A program made the translations under genes and the position numbers. From assembly GCA_025359125.1 (NCBI GenBank), contig JANYHI010000051.1, positions 1 through 64,000 on the forward strand: DNA of 64,000 bases, written 5' to 3'. Shown piece after piece: positions 19,416-28,079 of the stretch (within the stretch, counting starts at the first letter, position 1; the number at the start of each line of letters is the position of its first letter). The notes beneath the pieces are model-generated. The model saw nothing but the letters and a program-made list of their open reading frames with translations. It was not told where the DNA came from and searched no databases. The stretch comes from Cytophagales bacterium. Lineage in GTDB: Bacteria; Bacteroidota; Bacteroidia; Cytophagales; Cyclobacteriaceae.

Positions 19416-20534
19416 TTGACCAGTGTGAATAATCTGTTTGTTTTCTTTTTTATTTTTTCAACGCTGAAAGTTTTTTCTCAGATAGAACTTCCGATCGATT
19501 CGACAAAAGCGGGAGGCAAAAGAAATTATTTTGTCTACCCTGCCATTATCTATTCTCCCGAAACTACTTTTTCATTTGGAGGATTCGGTAGTTTGTATTT
19601 TAAGGTAGGACACGATCCGTATGTCCGCACCTCATTCATTCAGGCTTTAGCATTATATTCTCTTAGAGATCAAATAGTTTTTGGTGCAGAGAGTACTGTC
19701 TTTTTTAATAACGAAAAATACATTTTAAAATCACACGTTTCAGTTAGTCGCTTTCCCGATCGGTTCTGGGGGTTAGGGAATGATTCAAAGGATTCCAGTT
19801 TAGAGCCATATTCAATCTCTCAATTTTATATTTATCCACAGCTTCTCAGAAAGATTTATAAAAAACTATTTGTGGGTGTCTCTTACGAGGTTCAAAATGT
19901 ATTTTCAGTAGAATATGGAAAAGATCTTCCGCCAAGTACTACTAGTATTTTTGACACTCAGATGGTGACAGGGAGACAAGGCAGTTTAATTTCGGGGCTT
20001 GGCTTGGTGGCGCAATGGGATAGTCGCAATAGTTCATTTAGTCCCGATAGAGGACTTTATTTCTCCTATACGGTTAACGATTTCCATCCGAAGCTTGGCA
20101 GCAATTATTCGTATACCAATCATTTTATTGATGTGAGAACTTATGTTAAGGTTGGGACAAATAAAGTGCTGGCATTTCAACTGATTAATAATTTCAATCA
20201 GGGCGAGGTGCCCATCAGAAGTCTTGCTAATATTGGCAGTAGCTCTATGTTAAGAGGATATTACGATGGACGATACACAGATAAAAATCTTTTTGGAATT
20301 CAGGCAGAGTATCGTTTTCCTGTAGTAGGCAGATTTGGAATGGTTTTATTTTCTGCGGTAGGAAGGGTAGGTGAAACAGTAGTTGATGTTTACTCTTTCC
20401 AACAATTAAAACCTTCTTTTGGAACAGGCCTTCGCTTTGCAATAGATAGAAAAGAAAAATTAAATCTGCGCTTGGATTATGGCGTGGGCAAAAACTCCCA
20501 TGGATTTTATTTCAATCTTACCGAGGCTTTTTAA
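19416..20534 (+). CDS. Omp85/BamA-type outer-membrane barrel without POTRA domains
   Basis: There is no ATG start; translation probably begins at the TTG at 19416 or the GTG at 19425, either of which gives a signal peptide (NNLFVFFFIFSTLKVFSQ). The mature 350-residue protein looks like the C-terminal barrel of the surface antigen (D15) family: the WDSRNSSFSPDRGLYFSY strand pair, the LRGYYDGRY segment carrying the conserved RGY of the lid loop, and a terminal strand ending FNLTEAF. No POTRA domain is present, so it is not a full BamA. It follows the TonB-like gene by 15 bases. Its stop overlaps that of the convergent SDR gene through a shared TTAA. Confidence 0.83.
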   Translation: MTSVNNLFVFFFIFSTLKVFSQIELPIDSTKAGGKRNYFVYPAIIYSPETTFSFGGFGSLYFKVGHDPYVRTSFIQALALYSLRDQIVFGAESTVFFNNEKYILKSHVSVSRFPDRFWGLGNDSKDSSLEPYSISQFYIYPQLLRKIYKKLFVGVSYEVQNVFSVEYGKDLPPSTTSIFDTQMVTGRQGSLISGLGLVAQWDSRNSSFSPDRGLYFSYTVNDFHPKLGSNYSYTNHFIDVRTYVKVGTNKVLAFQLINNFNQGEVPIRSLANIGSSSMLRGYYDGRYTDKNLFGIQAEYRFPVVGRFGMVLFSAVGRVGETVVDVYSFQQLKPSFGTGLRFAIDRKEKLNLRLDYGVGKNSHGFYFNLTEAF

Positions 20535-21313
20535 TTCTTGGTTTTGTAAAGACCTTCAGCGATTTTTTCAGGAATACTCTTGGGCATAAGATAAGTAAGG
20601 TGCACAGAAATCCAGTTTACGAAGCCCGGTAAAATCTCTGCTTTTCCCTTGAACATTCCATTGATGCCAATTTTAGCTACATCACTTGCTTTCATGCTAA
20701 ATTTTTCTGCCTTCTCTTTCAAAGAAGAATTCATTCCGGCACGGTCAACAAAACTAGTTGAGGTTGCCCCAGGCGATAGGCATGAAACAGATATAGGCGT
20801 GTTCTTAAGTTCAGATCTTAATCCTCGTGTAAACAGAACAACAAATGCCTTTGTGGCAGCGTAGGTAGTTAATGTGGGAACGGCTTGGTAAGCGGCCGTA
20901 CTCGCAACATTTAAAATGTAAGATTTTTCATGCTTCTTAAGTTCAGGAATAAAAGCATGGCAAAGATTAGCAACAACATTCATGTTTAATTGCATCATAT
21001 TATTCAATGCTTCTCTAGAAGTTGTATCCACTCTTCCCCAGATTCCGTATCCGGCATTATTGATCAGGATATTTACGCTAAAGGAGTTTTGTTTAATCCA
21101 AGATTCAATTTTTTCAACCGAGTCGTTCAAACTTAAATCAATAGCCAGATAAGAAGTTGTGATTCCATACTTTGCTCTCAATTCATCACATGCTTTGGCT
21201 AGATTATTTTCAGATCGGGCAATCAGCAGCAGATTAGTTTTTCTTTTAGCCAATTCAATAGCTAATGCCAAGCCAATACCTCCACTGGCTCCTGTGATTA
21301 ATGCGTAGGCCAT
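20531..21313 (-). CDS. Short-chain dehydrogenase/reductase (DltE-like)
   Basis: The 260-residue protein is a classical SDR: NAD(P)-binding TGASGGIG at 7-14, NNAGYG near 88, the catalytic serine in NVASTAAYQ and the YAATK catalytic pair, followed by LSPGATSTSF. The C-terminal stretch with a hydrophobic, basic tail (WISVHLTYLMPKSIPEKIAE) resembles the DltE/YqjQ-type SDRs. It follows the PhyH dioxygenase gene by three bases on the same strand, so the two are co-transcribed. The substrate is unknown; a lipid or fatty aldehyde is possible given the neighbours, which is inference. Confidence 0.9.
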   Translation of the reverse strand: MAYALITGASGGIGLALAIELAKRKTNLLLIARSENNLAKACDELRAKYGITTSYLAIDLSLNDSVEKIESWIKQNSFSVNILINNAGYGIWGRVDTTSREALNNMMQLNMNVVANLCHAFIPELKKHEKSYILNVASTAAYQAVPTLTTYAATKAFVVLFTRGLRSELKNTPISVSCLSPGATSTSFVDRAGMNSSLKEKAEKFSMKASDVAKIGINGMFKGKAEILPGFVNWISVHLTYLMPKSIPEKIAEGLYKTKN

Positions 21314-21316
21314 TAC

Positions 21317-22177
21317 TTACTTATTGGTGAGAGCAAAAAGACGTTGGTAGAAGAGTGGCTTACTATTTTCAGTTCGCTCATTTACTTTTCCGGTAATAAT
21401 GGGAATGTACATTACTCTTCTGCGACTCTTTTCACCGATGAACGGAGATCTTGCAACACGGTGCCACAATCTTCCATCATGCACTGTTAGATCGCCAGGC
21501 TCAACATTTAGACCTATTTCATTCTTGTCTGGCTTGTGGCTTAAAAAATAAAACTTTTTGAATAATAAAGTTCTAAGCCCTTGGTTATGTGTTCCAGGAA
21601 TTAGCCTTAATCCCCCATTATCGGTAGTGGAATTGTCTAAATGAATACCAACGTTGAGCATCGGCAAAATCTTTTGGCCATAAAACACGTCTCTCAAAGC
21701 ATCTGTATGCCAGCCTAACTGAGTGTAATTGCTTTCTTCGGTATTAATGTAATGGTTAAAAACAAGCCCATCTTTTTCAGTTTCACCAATTCTGCAATCA
21801 TCTGCGCCAATAAAATCAAAAAGTGCCTTTAGCCTTTGGTCTTTTAGCAGATTAGCGAATACGGTGCTATGTTGGTTGAGGAAAGCGAAACGTTGAACAA
21901 TTTTTTTACCAGTTATGTCTGTTCCGTATTTAATAGGAACGCCATTGATCATTTTATAACCTTGGCTTACCCACTCGTCCTGAATTTTTTCTGCTTCCCG
22001 CAAAAGCGTAGCTACTGTTTCTTTTGAAATGAAATTTTTAAAATGAATAAAGCCGTTTGTCTCAAAGAAATTCTTCTGTTCCTTCGTAAGGATTTCACCA
22101 AGGTTAAATTCGGGATATTTGTTTTTAACTGCCTCTTTATGATGCGTGCCGTTCTTGGCTACTCCATTCAACTCCAT
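21317..22177 (-). CDS. Phytanoyl-CoA dioxygenase (PhyH) family protein
   Basis: The 286 residues contain the Fe(II)/2-oxoglutarate dioxygenase core: the HTDALRD motif (His and Asp iron ligands), LRLIPGTHNQG, and the distal histidine in LTVHDGRLWHRVARSP, with a downstream arginine suited to 2-oxoglutarate. The family hydroxylates lipids and small molecules. It precedes the SDR gene by three bases and both may act on one substrate. A TAACTTTG sequence (minus strand, 22205-22212) fits a -7 element upstream, but no TTG lies at the right distance. Confidence 0.87.
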   Translation of the reverse strand: MELNGVAKNGTHHKEAVKNKYPEFNLGEILTKEQKNFFETNGFIHFKNFISKETVATLLREAEKIQDEWVSQGYKMINGVPIKYGTDITGKKIVQRFAFLNQHSTVFANLLKDQRLKALFDFIGADDCRIGETEKDGLVFNHYINTEESNYTQLGWHTDALRDVFYGQKILPMLNVGIHLDNSTTDNGGLRLIPGTHNQGLRTLLFKKFYFLSHKPDKNEIGLNVEPGDLTVHDGRLWHRVARSPFIGEKSRRRVMYIPIITGKVNERTENSKPLFYQRLFALTNK

Positions 22178-22292
22178 AGTGCTAACATTAACTTAAAACA
22201 GTCTCAAAGTTAAACTAATTTTACTTAATATGGTAAACGTAACTAAGCGCATTCTGTTCCATAAACCTTATTTTTTCAATTTTTTTAAGGTT

Positions 22293-22925
22293 TTAGCTTA
22301 ATTTCAATCCAGATCGCTCATTTAAAAATTTAAAAGCAAGGAATACCAACCAAGACACAAAAATTGCACCAGCTATATCAATCGAATAGTGGATGTGCTG
22401 CCAAACGAGGAGAAATCCTATCAAAAAAGTAGAGATTAATAAAATATACTTTCGTGATTTATTCTGCTCGATTAAGAAAATAATAAATAAAGTAGATGTA
22501 TGGCCTGAGAAGAAGAGATCCTTTACAAATACTGCGTTGCCCCCGTAAGCAACTTTTGCTAAAAAAGGATCTGTCAGCGGAATGAGTCCTTGTGGTGCCT
22601 CTAGCGTAAATAAATAAATTGTAATAAGTCTCATAAAGTTAACAATGACGTAGCACTGCAAACTCATAAGTACGGCAACCGGATTCTTGAAATTGAAAAG
22701 AAAAAAGAGAGCCGGTGCGCCAAAAATCAAAACAAAGATTTCAATAGACCAATCAACTGGAGGAAGCCAATTTAAAACGTAATCATTTAGTTGAACTCCT
22801 GGTCTGTGGTGAACTACGTTATTAAAAAAATCGGGAAGAATTAATATAAAAATGATTATCCCAATTATACTCAATATGAAGAATAAGAGAAATCTGCTGC
22901 TTCGGATACATTCTTGCCAAGTCAT
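22293..22925 (-). CDS. PAP2-like membrane phosphatase/phosphotransferase
   Basis: The 210-residue protein has five to six membrane helices. The PAP2-type catalytic motifs are present late in the chain: FSGHTSTLF (SGHTS with catalytic His) and WQHIHYSIDIAGA (HxxxD). The first KxxxxxxRP motif is not obvious. The spacing resembles the sphingomyelin synthase-like branch of PAP2 proteins (PAP2_C). These enzymes act on lipid phosphates or transfer head groups. It follows tyrS by six bases and probably shares its transcript. Which lipid is handled cannot be said. Confidence 0.8.
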   Translation of the reverse strand: MTWQECIRSSRFLLFFILSIIGIIIFILILPDFFNNVVHHRPGVQLNDYVLNWLPPVDWSIEIFVLIFGAPALFFLFNFKNPVAVLMSLQCYVIVNFMRLITIYLFTLEAPQGLIPLTDPFLAKVAYGGNAVFVKDLFFSGHTSTLFIIFLIEQNKSRKYILLISTFLIGFLLVWQHIHYSIDIAGAIFVSWLVFLAFKFLNERSGLKLS

Positions 22926-22931
22926 AAAAGG

Positions 22932-24221
22932 TTAATCTGCAACTTCAATTAAAAAATAATTCTTCTTTCCCTTTTGAGCGAGCAAGTACTTTCCGTGAAG
23001 TAGATCGAAAAGTGGCTTTTGAGCAACGTCAGTCAATTTTAACTTGTTTATGCTAACCCCTCCTGCCAAAATCATTTTTCTAGCTTCTCCCTTTGAGGGG
23101 AAAATTGAGGACTTTGTAACTTCAGAAAGCAAATCAACAGTTGTTGCAGCTTGTCGAAATTCTGATTTACTAATGGCAACTCGTGGCACGCCATCCAAAA
23201 CGGAAAGTAAAGTATCTTCGTCTAGGTTTTGCAGATCTTCTGTTACTGAATTTCCAAATAGGATAGAGGAGGCTTTCATAGCTTGCTCGTATGCATCTTT
23301 TGAGTGTACCCGTACTGTTATGTCTCTGGCAAGTTCTTGTTGCAGTTTGCGATTGTGTAGCGCCTGACTGTGCTCTATAACCAATGCATCAATCTCTTCT
23401 TTTGGTCGTTGGGTAAATATTTTAATAAAATTGGCTGCATCTTCATCAGAAGCATTCAACCAATATTGGTAAAACTTGTAAGGAGAAGTCTTAGCTGGAT
23501 CGAGCCAAATATTGCCTTGTTCACTTTTGCCGAACTTAGTACCATCTGCTTTTTTAATTAACGGTGTGGTTAAGGCAAAGGCCTCTCCGTCTGCTTTTCT
23601 GCGGATGAGTTCGGTTCCAGTCACAATGTTTCCCCACTGGTCAGAGCCACCCATTTGCAGCTTGCAATTTTTATTTTTGAAAAGCCAATAGAAATCATAC
23701 CCCTGCACCAATTGATAGCTGAATTCCGTAAATGACAGTCCTGTTTCTAGTCGCTTTTGAACGGAGTCCTTAGACATCATGTAATTAATGGTAATATGCT
23801 TTCCTACATCCCTGATGAAGTCAAGGAAACTGAATTCTTTAAACCAATCATAATTATTAACTACCTCGGCTTTGTTCTCGCCATCTTTAAAGTTTAGGAA
23901 CTTCTCTAACTGATTTTTTACACAGACAAGGTTATGATTCAGTTGCTCTTCCGAAAGCAAATTACGTTCGGTTGATTTTCCGGATGGATCACCCACCATT
24001 CCTGTGGCTCCGCCAACCAATGCAAAAGGTTTATGCCCCGCATCTTGAAAGTGAACAAGAGTCATTATCTGAACCAGGTTTCCGATGTGTAGTGAATCAG
24101 CTGTTGGGTCAAAGCCAATATACCCGGCAGTCATCGATTTATTAAGTTGCTCTTCGGTGCCTGGCATGATATCATGTACCATTCCACGCCATCTTAGTTC
24201 TTGAACAAAATTCTTCTTCAT
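22932..24221 (-). CDS. tyrS: Tyrosyl-tRNA synthetase
   Basis: The 429-residue protein is a class I aminoacyl-tRNA synthetase of the bacterial TyrRS type: the HIGH-like motif HIGN at 45-48 in [12 protein letters not shown], tyrosine-binding residues in [12 protein letters not shown], the KMSKS-like KFGKS near 228-232, and a C-terminal S4-like RNA-binding domain ([17 protein letters not shown]). It attaches tyrosine to tRNA-Tyr. A promoter lies just upstream (24238-24265). It is the first gene of a minus-strand group with the PAP2-like gene. Confidence 0.97.
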   Translation of the reverse strand: MKKNFVQELRWRGMVHDIMPGTEEQLNKSMTAGYIGFDPTADSLHIGNLVQIMTLVHFQDAGHKPFALVGGATGMVGDPSGKSTERNLLSEEQLNHNLVCVKNQLEKFLNFKDGENKAEVVNNYDWFKEFSFLDFIRDVGKHITINYMMSKDSVQKRLETGLSFTEFSYQLVQGYDFYWLFKNKNCKLQMGGSDQWGNIVTGTELIRRKADGEAFALTTPLIKKADGTKFGKSEQGNIWLDPAKTSPYKFYQYWLNASDEDAANFIKIFTQRPKEEIDALVIEHSQALHNRKLQQELARDITVRVHSKDAYEQAMKASSILFGNSVTEDLQNLDEDTLLSVLDGVPRVAISKSEFRQAATTVDLLSEVTKSSIFPSKGEARKMILAGGVSINKLKLTDVAQKPLFDLLHGKYLLAQKGKKNYFLIEVAD

Positions 24222-24237
24222 CTTTGAAATTGAGGCG

Positions 24238-24265
24238 CAAATATAGCTTCTAAAGGCAACATCAA
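24238..24265 (-). promoter_or_regulatory. Probable tyrS promoter
   Basis: Read on the minus strand, TTG is followed after 17 bases by TATATTTG, which fits the TAnnTTTG -7 element; the spacer is two bases shorter than the usual 19. Transcription would start near 24231, ten bases before the tyrS ATG at 24221. Confidence 0.45.
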
Positions 24266-24417
24266 AATAATATCTTACTTCATAGTTTGAAATGCTTATT
24301 ATCTATAACTAGCTGTCTGTCAGTTATTTTATTGATTTCTATTTAAAGTTATACAATGCTTTTAAAAAGAGCTTCTTTTTTAGTTGTTTTAGGTATTTGT
24401 AAACGGAATGTAATCTT

Positions 24418-24885
24418 ATGCAACAACCAGACGCACTAAACCAAGTAGCCGCTTTTCATCAAACCTTTAAGCATCCAATTTTAGAAGCACCCACTATTCC
24501 GGAAGAAAACAGATGTAAACTTAGGATTGCCTTGTTAGCAGAAGAACTAAAAGAATTGGAGGTAGCGATTAAAAACAAAGATATTGTTGAAGTGGCTGAT
24601 GCGCTATGCGATCTTCAATACGTGCTTTCAGGAGCCATTCTTGAATTTGGGTTGGGCAATAAATTCAAGGCGCTATTTGATGAAGTTCAAAGATCTAACA
24701 TGAGCAAAGCTTGCAACACCGAAGCGGAAGCTATTGAAACAGTGGAATTTTATAGGAAGAAAGATGGAACGGAGTGCTACTATAAGCAAGAAAATGGGAA
24801 ATGGTTGGTATACCGGAAACAGGATAATAAGACCATTAAGTCCGTTAAGTATTCTCCCGCAGAACTGGAGCGGTTTCTTCAATAG
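24418..24885 (+). CDS. MazG-like nucleotide pyrophosphohydrolase with extra C-terminal module
   Basis: Residues 1-105 form an all-alpha NTP pyrophosphohydrolase: LLAEELKELEVAI provides the EExxE metal-binding helix and EVADALCDLQYVL the ExxD helix, followed by NKFKALFDEVQRSNMSK, typical of the MazG/phosphoribosyl-ATP pyrophosphatase-like group. Residues 106-155 (GTECYYKQENGKWLVY, then KYSPAELERFL) are a short extra module outside the usual fold. The enzyme would remove pyrophosphate from nucleotides, possibly house-cleaning. It stands alone, divergent from tyrS. Confidence 0.85.
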   Translation: MQQPDALNQVAAFHQTFKHPILEAPTIPEENRCKLRIALLAEELKELEVAIKNKDIVEVADALCDLQYVLSGAILEFGLGNKFKALFDEVQRSNMSKACNTEAEAIETVEFYRKKDGTECYYKQENGKWLVYRKQDNKTIKSVKYSPAELERFLQ

Positions 24886-25105
24886 CTTAAACACAAAACG
24901 CATGGTAGAACAATTTTTTGACTCTCTTAAATGTTAGGCTCATGATAAGAATTTGAGAATCATTGATCTACTTACTTATAAATTCAGAATGACTAATTCT
25001 GAGTTCGTGTAAACTTGACCTTATTTTCTGCTACTTAATTCGGCCATATCTATTGAGTCTGGTCATAGAAATATCTTTATATTTAAAAAAAATATTGTCC
25101 ATATT
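24886..25105 (+). other. Intergenic region with a small perfect hairpin
   Basis: These 220 bases hold no credible gene. A 7-bp inverted repeat (TCAGAAT, loop GACTA, ATTCTGA) sits at 24984-25002. It has no T-run after it, so a Rho-independent terminator is not supported. Confidence 0.35.
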
Positions 25106-26002
25106 ATGAATGATGCATCATCACCCTTTTTGAAAGTCTGGTATAGCTCTATGATCATTGGGTCCATTATTATGGTAGCTATAGCAATCGTAATTTATCT
25201 TGTTTATAAAATGCGTGTTTCTTTGATTACCGATTTAAAAGAGAAGCACGAATACATTAATTCGAATGAAGTAAGATGGTATAAGTGGTTCTACTTTGCA
25301 TTGGGTACTTCGGCAGCCTTTGCTGTCAACCTGTATGGTCAGGATAATAATGGAGGGATAGGCATTTGGTTCATTGTCAGGTTATTTATTTCAATCTGCG
25401 CAGCAACTTTAATTGGTTATGTCGCTGCCTTAGTGCTGGAATATTACTACCCAACAGTACTCAATTTTAAGCTTCGTAAACTGCGCTATACTCCACGGGT
25501 TAATCCTAAAACGGGTAATAAGATGCGGCTTTTAAGTGAAGATGAAGAGGACGTTCATTTGGATGAGGGGATGCAGGCAGAGGAAAACCTTTTTTCAATC
25601 GATTATGATGTTTGGATAGACGAGAAAACATCTGAAATTAAAATTGAAAAATACCAAGGGCATTTAATAGCACTTCAGTGTAATAACTGCGGGTTTTATA
25701 CCATGAAGGTTTTGCGTGAGGAGATTGTAGAACGGAACGAAGATGGATCGCCCCGCGAGCTCCTAAAGCACTATCAATGCGCTTATTGCAAGAATGTGCG
25801 CGCTACTCAGTTTACTATTTCGCGTAAAGAAGCTGAAGACTATAAGAACCAAAAGCCAAAAGGAAAGGGAACCAGCAAAAATATTGAGTTAATCAAAATG
25901 GATGTTCATTCTAACCTTGGATCAAAAAAAACGTTTGAATTTGGAACGGTTGAAGAAGCGCAGAAATTCTTAAATGAATTTGATTTCGATAAACTGGCAT
26001 AA
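25106..26002 (+). CDS. Membrane protein with cytoplasmic zinc-ribbon, function unknown
   Basis: I do not recognise this 298-residue protein as a named family. Three membrane helices are visible: MIIGSIIMVAIAIVIYLVY (about 16-35), a weaker one at WFYFALGTSAAFAVNLYG (about 60-77) and IWFIVRLFISICAATLIGYV (about 87-106). A soluble C-terminal part follows with one CNNC pair near 196-199 and one CAYC pair near 230-233, a CxxC-N30-CxxC zinc-ribbon arrangement. The end is lysine-rich (NQKPKGKGTSKN) and then acidic. The gene lies 38 bases upstream of the processing protease gene on the same strand and may share its transcript. Confidence 0.8.
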   Translation: MNDASSPFLKVWYSSMIIGSIIMVAIAIVIYLVYKMRVSLITDLKEKHEYINSNEVRWYKWFYFALGTSAAFAVNLYGQDNNGGIGIWFIVRLFISICAATLIGYVAALVLEYYYPTVLNFKLRKLRYTPRVNPKTGNKMRLLSEDEEDVHLDEGMQAEENLFSIDYDVWIDEKTSEIKIEKYQGHLIALQCNNCGFYTMKVLREEIVERNEDGSPRELLKHYQCAYCKNVRATQFTISRKEAEDYKNQKPKGKGTSKNIELIKMDVHSNLGSKKTFEFGTVEEAQKFLNEFDFDKLA

Positions 26003-26039
26003 GGGTAGAGCATGTTTTAGATGAAGTTGAAAAATAATT

Positions 26040-28079
26040 ATGATTGATATGAAGAGGATTTGTGTTGCTGTTTTATTTGTTGGTTTTGCGATTTCTGCCC
26101 AGGCACACGGCATGGATACGACCACCTTAGTTCCCAAAGGTGTGTATGGCAGAGAAGCTCGAGTGATTTCTTATATTCTTGATAATAATCACTATCGAAA
26201 AATTGCCTTGAATGATTCGCTCTCATCGGTTATTCTTAACCGATATTTAAATGAGTTGGACAATAATAAAACCTATTTCCTTCAGTCAGATGTAAAAGCT
26301 TTTGAAAAATATCGTTTTGCAATTGATGACCTCACAAGAAACGAAAATGTAGATCCTGCCTTTGAAATTTATAATATTTTTCGGAAAAGATATGCAGAGC
26401 GAATGGACTATGTAATTAATAAATTACTAGGCCTTACGTATGACTACACCTTAAATGAATTTTATGAAACAGATAGAGATAAAGAGCCTTGGGCAAAATC
26501 TACTGACGAAATAAATGATTTATGGAGAAAGATTATCAAGAGTCAAGCACTCAGTTTAAAATTGACTGGTAAAAAACCTGAAGAGATTAAAGAAACGCTT
26601 TTGAAACGTTATGAGCGTTTTTCTAAGTCGGTGGCACAGTTTAATTCAGAAGATGTTTTTAGTCTTTATATGAACTCTATTACCGAAGCTTATGACCCCC
26701 ACACAAATTATCTATCGCCCAAAGCTTCTGATCTTTTCAAACAAAGTATGAGCTTATCTTTAGAAGGAATTGGTGCGCAATTGCAAACTGAAAATGATTT
26801 TACGAAGATAGCGCGCGTCATGCCAGGTGGCCCCGCAGATAAGTCCGGGCTTCTTCACAACAATGATTTTATAACGGGCGTAGCGCAGGGAAAGGAGGGC
26901 GACATGGTAGATGTGGTTGGCTGGAGAATTGATGATGTGGTGAAACTTATCAAAGGACCAAAGGGCACCACTGTTAGACTTCAAATTTTACCCAGTAAGA
27001 CGGGCGTAGGTGGATCTAGTCAGGAAATCTCAATCGTAAGAGATAAAGTTAAACTAGAGGATTCGGCTGCTAAGAAGAAGCTTATTAATTATCAGCAAGA
27101 TGGTAAAGATTTAAAACTAGGTGTTATAATTCTTCCTAGTTTTTACCTCGACTATGAAGCATACCAAAAAGGCGATAAAGATTATAGAAGCACCACGCGC
27201 GATGTGAAGAAACTAATTGGCGAACTTAAATCTGATGGAATAGATGGCTTAGTAATAGACTTGAGAAACAATGGTGGTGGCTCTCTGCCGGAGGCGGTTG
27301 ACTTAACAGGTCTGTTTATTAAAGACGGTCCGGTTGTTCAGGTTAAAAATTCAATAAATAAAGTAGATGTTTTACCAGATGATGATAAGCAGGTTTTTTA
27401 TGCAGGTGCTCTCGTAGTTTTAACCAATCGTTTTAGTGCGTCTGCTTCCGAAATATTTGCAGGTGCCATACAAGATTATCAAAGAGGGGTAATTGTTGGT
27501 GAGTCAACTTATGGCAAAGGAACGGTACAGTCTGTTTTAGATTTGAAAAGGTTTCTTAACGAGAAAGAGCCTATTGGTGAATTAAAGCTTACATTCCAAA
27601 AATTTTATAGAGTAACAGGAAGCAGTACACAGCACAAAGGCGTTACGCCCGATATATTACTACCAAGTGCGTTAGATGCTGCACACTACGGTGAAAGTGC
27701 AAACCCAAGCGCACTGCCGTGGGATGTTATTAAAGCCGTACCATTTCAGCGAGCTTCTGATATTAACGATAAAACTATAGCAAGATTAAACCAATCTTTT
27801 CAAGATAGAATGAAAGGAGATGCTGGTTTAAAAAAGTATGCTTCTGACACAGAAGAGTTGAAACGCAACTTATCTCAAACTAAAATCTCACTAAGTGAGG
27901 TTATCAGAAAGAAAGAGTTGGATGAGGTTGAAAAAAAGAAAGCGGCAGAAAAACTAGATACCAAGGTAACCACAACTAAAGAAGGCCTTCCTGTAAACGA
28001 TCTTCAAAAACTGGACGATGAGTTTTTAAGAGAAGGGTTGCTTATACTTTCTGAACTTCTTACTAAAAGAATTGGATAA
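26040..28079 (+). CDS. Carboxy-terminal processing (tail-specific) protease, S41 family
   Basis: The 679-residue protein has a signal peptide (MKRICVAVLFVGFAISAQAHG), an N-terminal helical domain typical of the Prc branch, a PDZ domain (about 240-330, SLEGIGAQLQTENDF and GGPADKSGLLHNNDFI), and the S41 catalytic domain with the serine in RFSASASEIFAG (near residue 468) and the lysine in STYGKGTVQ (near 492), plus a C-terminal helical extension. It would act in the periplasm on C-terminal tails of envelope proteins. Translation starts at 26040, or at the ATG three codons further. It ends against the convergent TraB/GumN gene with no spacer. Confidence 0.93.
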   Translation: MIDMKRICVAVLFVGFAISAQAHGMDTTTLVPKGVYGREARVISYILDNNHYRKIALNDSLSSVILNRYLNELDNNKTYFLQSDVKAFEKYRFAIDDLTRNENVDPAFEIYNIFRKRYAERMDYVINKLLGLTYDYTLNEFYETDRDKEPWAKSTDEINDLWRKIIKSQALSLKLTGKKPEEIKETLLKRYERFSKSVAQFNSEDVFSLYMNSITEAYDPHTNYLSPKASDLFKQSMSLSLEGIGAQLQTENDFTKIARVMPGGPADKSGLLHNNDFITGVAQGKEGDMVDVVGWRIDDVVKLIKGPKGTTVRLQILPSKTGVGGSSQEISIVRDKVKLEDSAAKKKLINYQQDGKDLKLGVIILPSFYLDYEAYQKGDKDYRSTTRDVKKLIGELKSDGIDGLVIDLRNNGGGSLPEAVDLTGLFIKDGPVVQVKNSINKVDVLPDDDKQVFYAGALVVLTNRFSASASEIFAGAIQDYQRGVIVGESTYGKGTVQSVLDLKRFLNEKEPIGELKLTFQKFYRVTGSSTQHKGVTPDILLPSALDAAHYGESANPSALPWDVIKAVPFQRASDINDKTIARLNQSFQDRMKGDAGLKKYASDTEELKRNLSQTKISLSEVIRKKELDEVEKKKAAEKLDTKVTTTKEGLPVNDLQKLDDEFLREGLLILSELLTKRIG

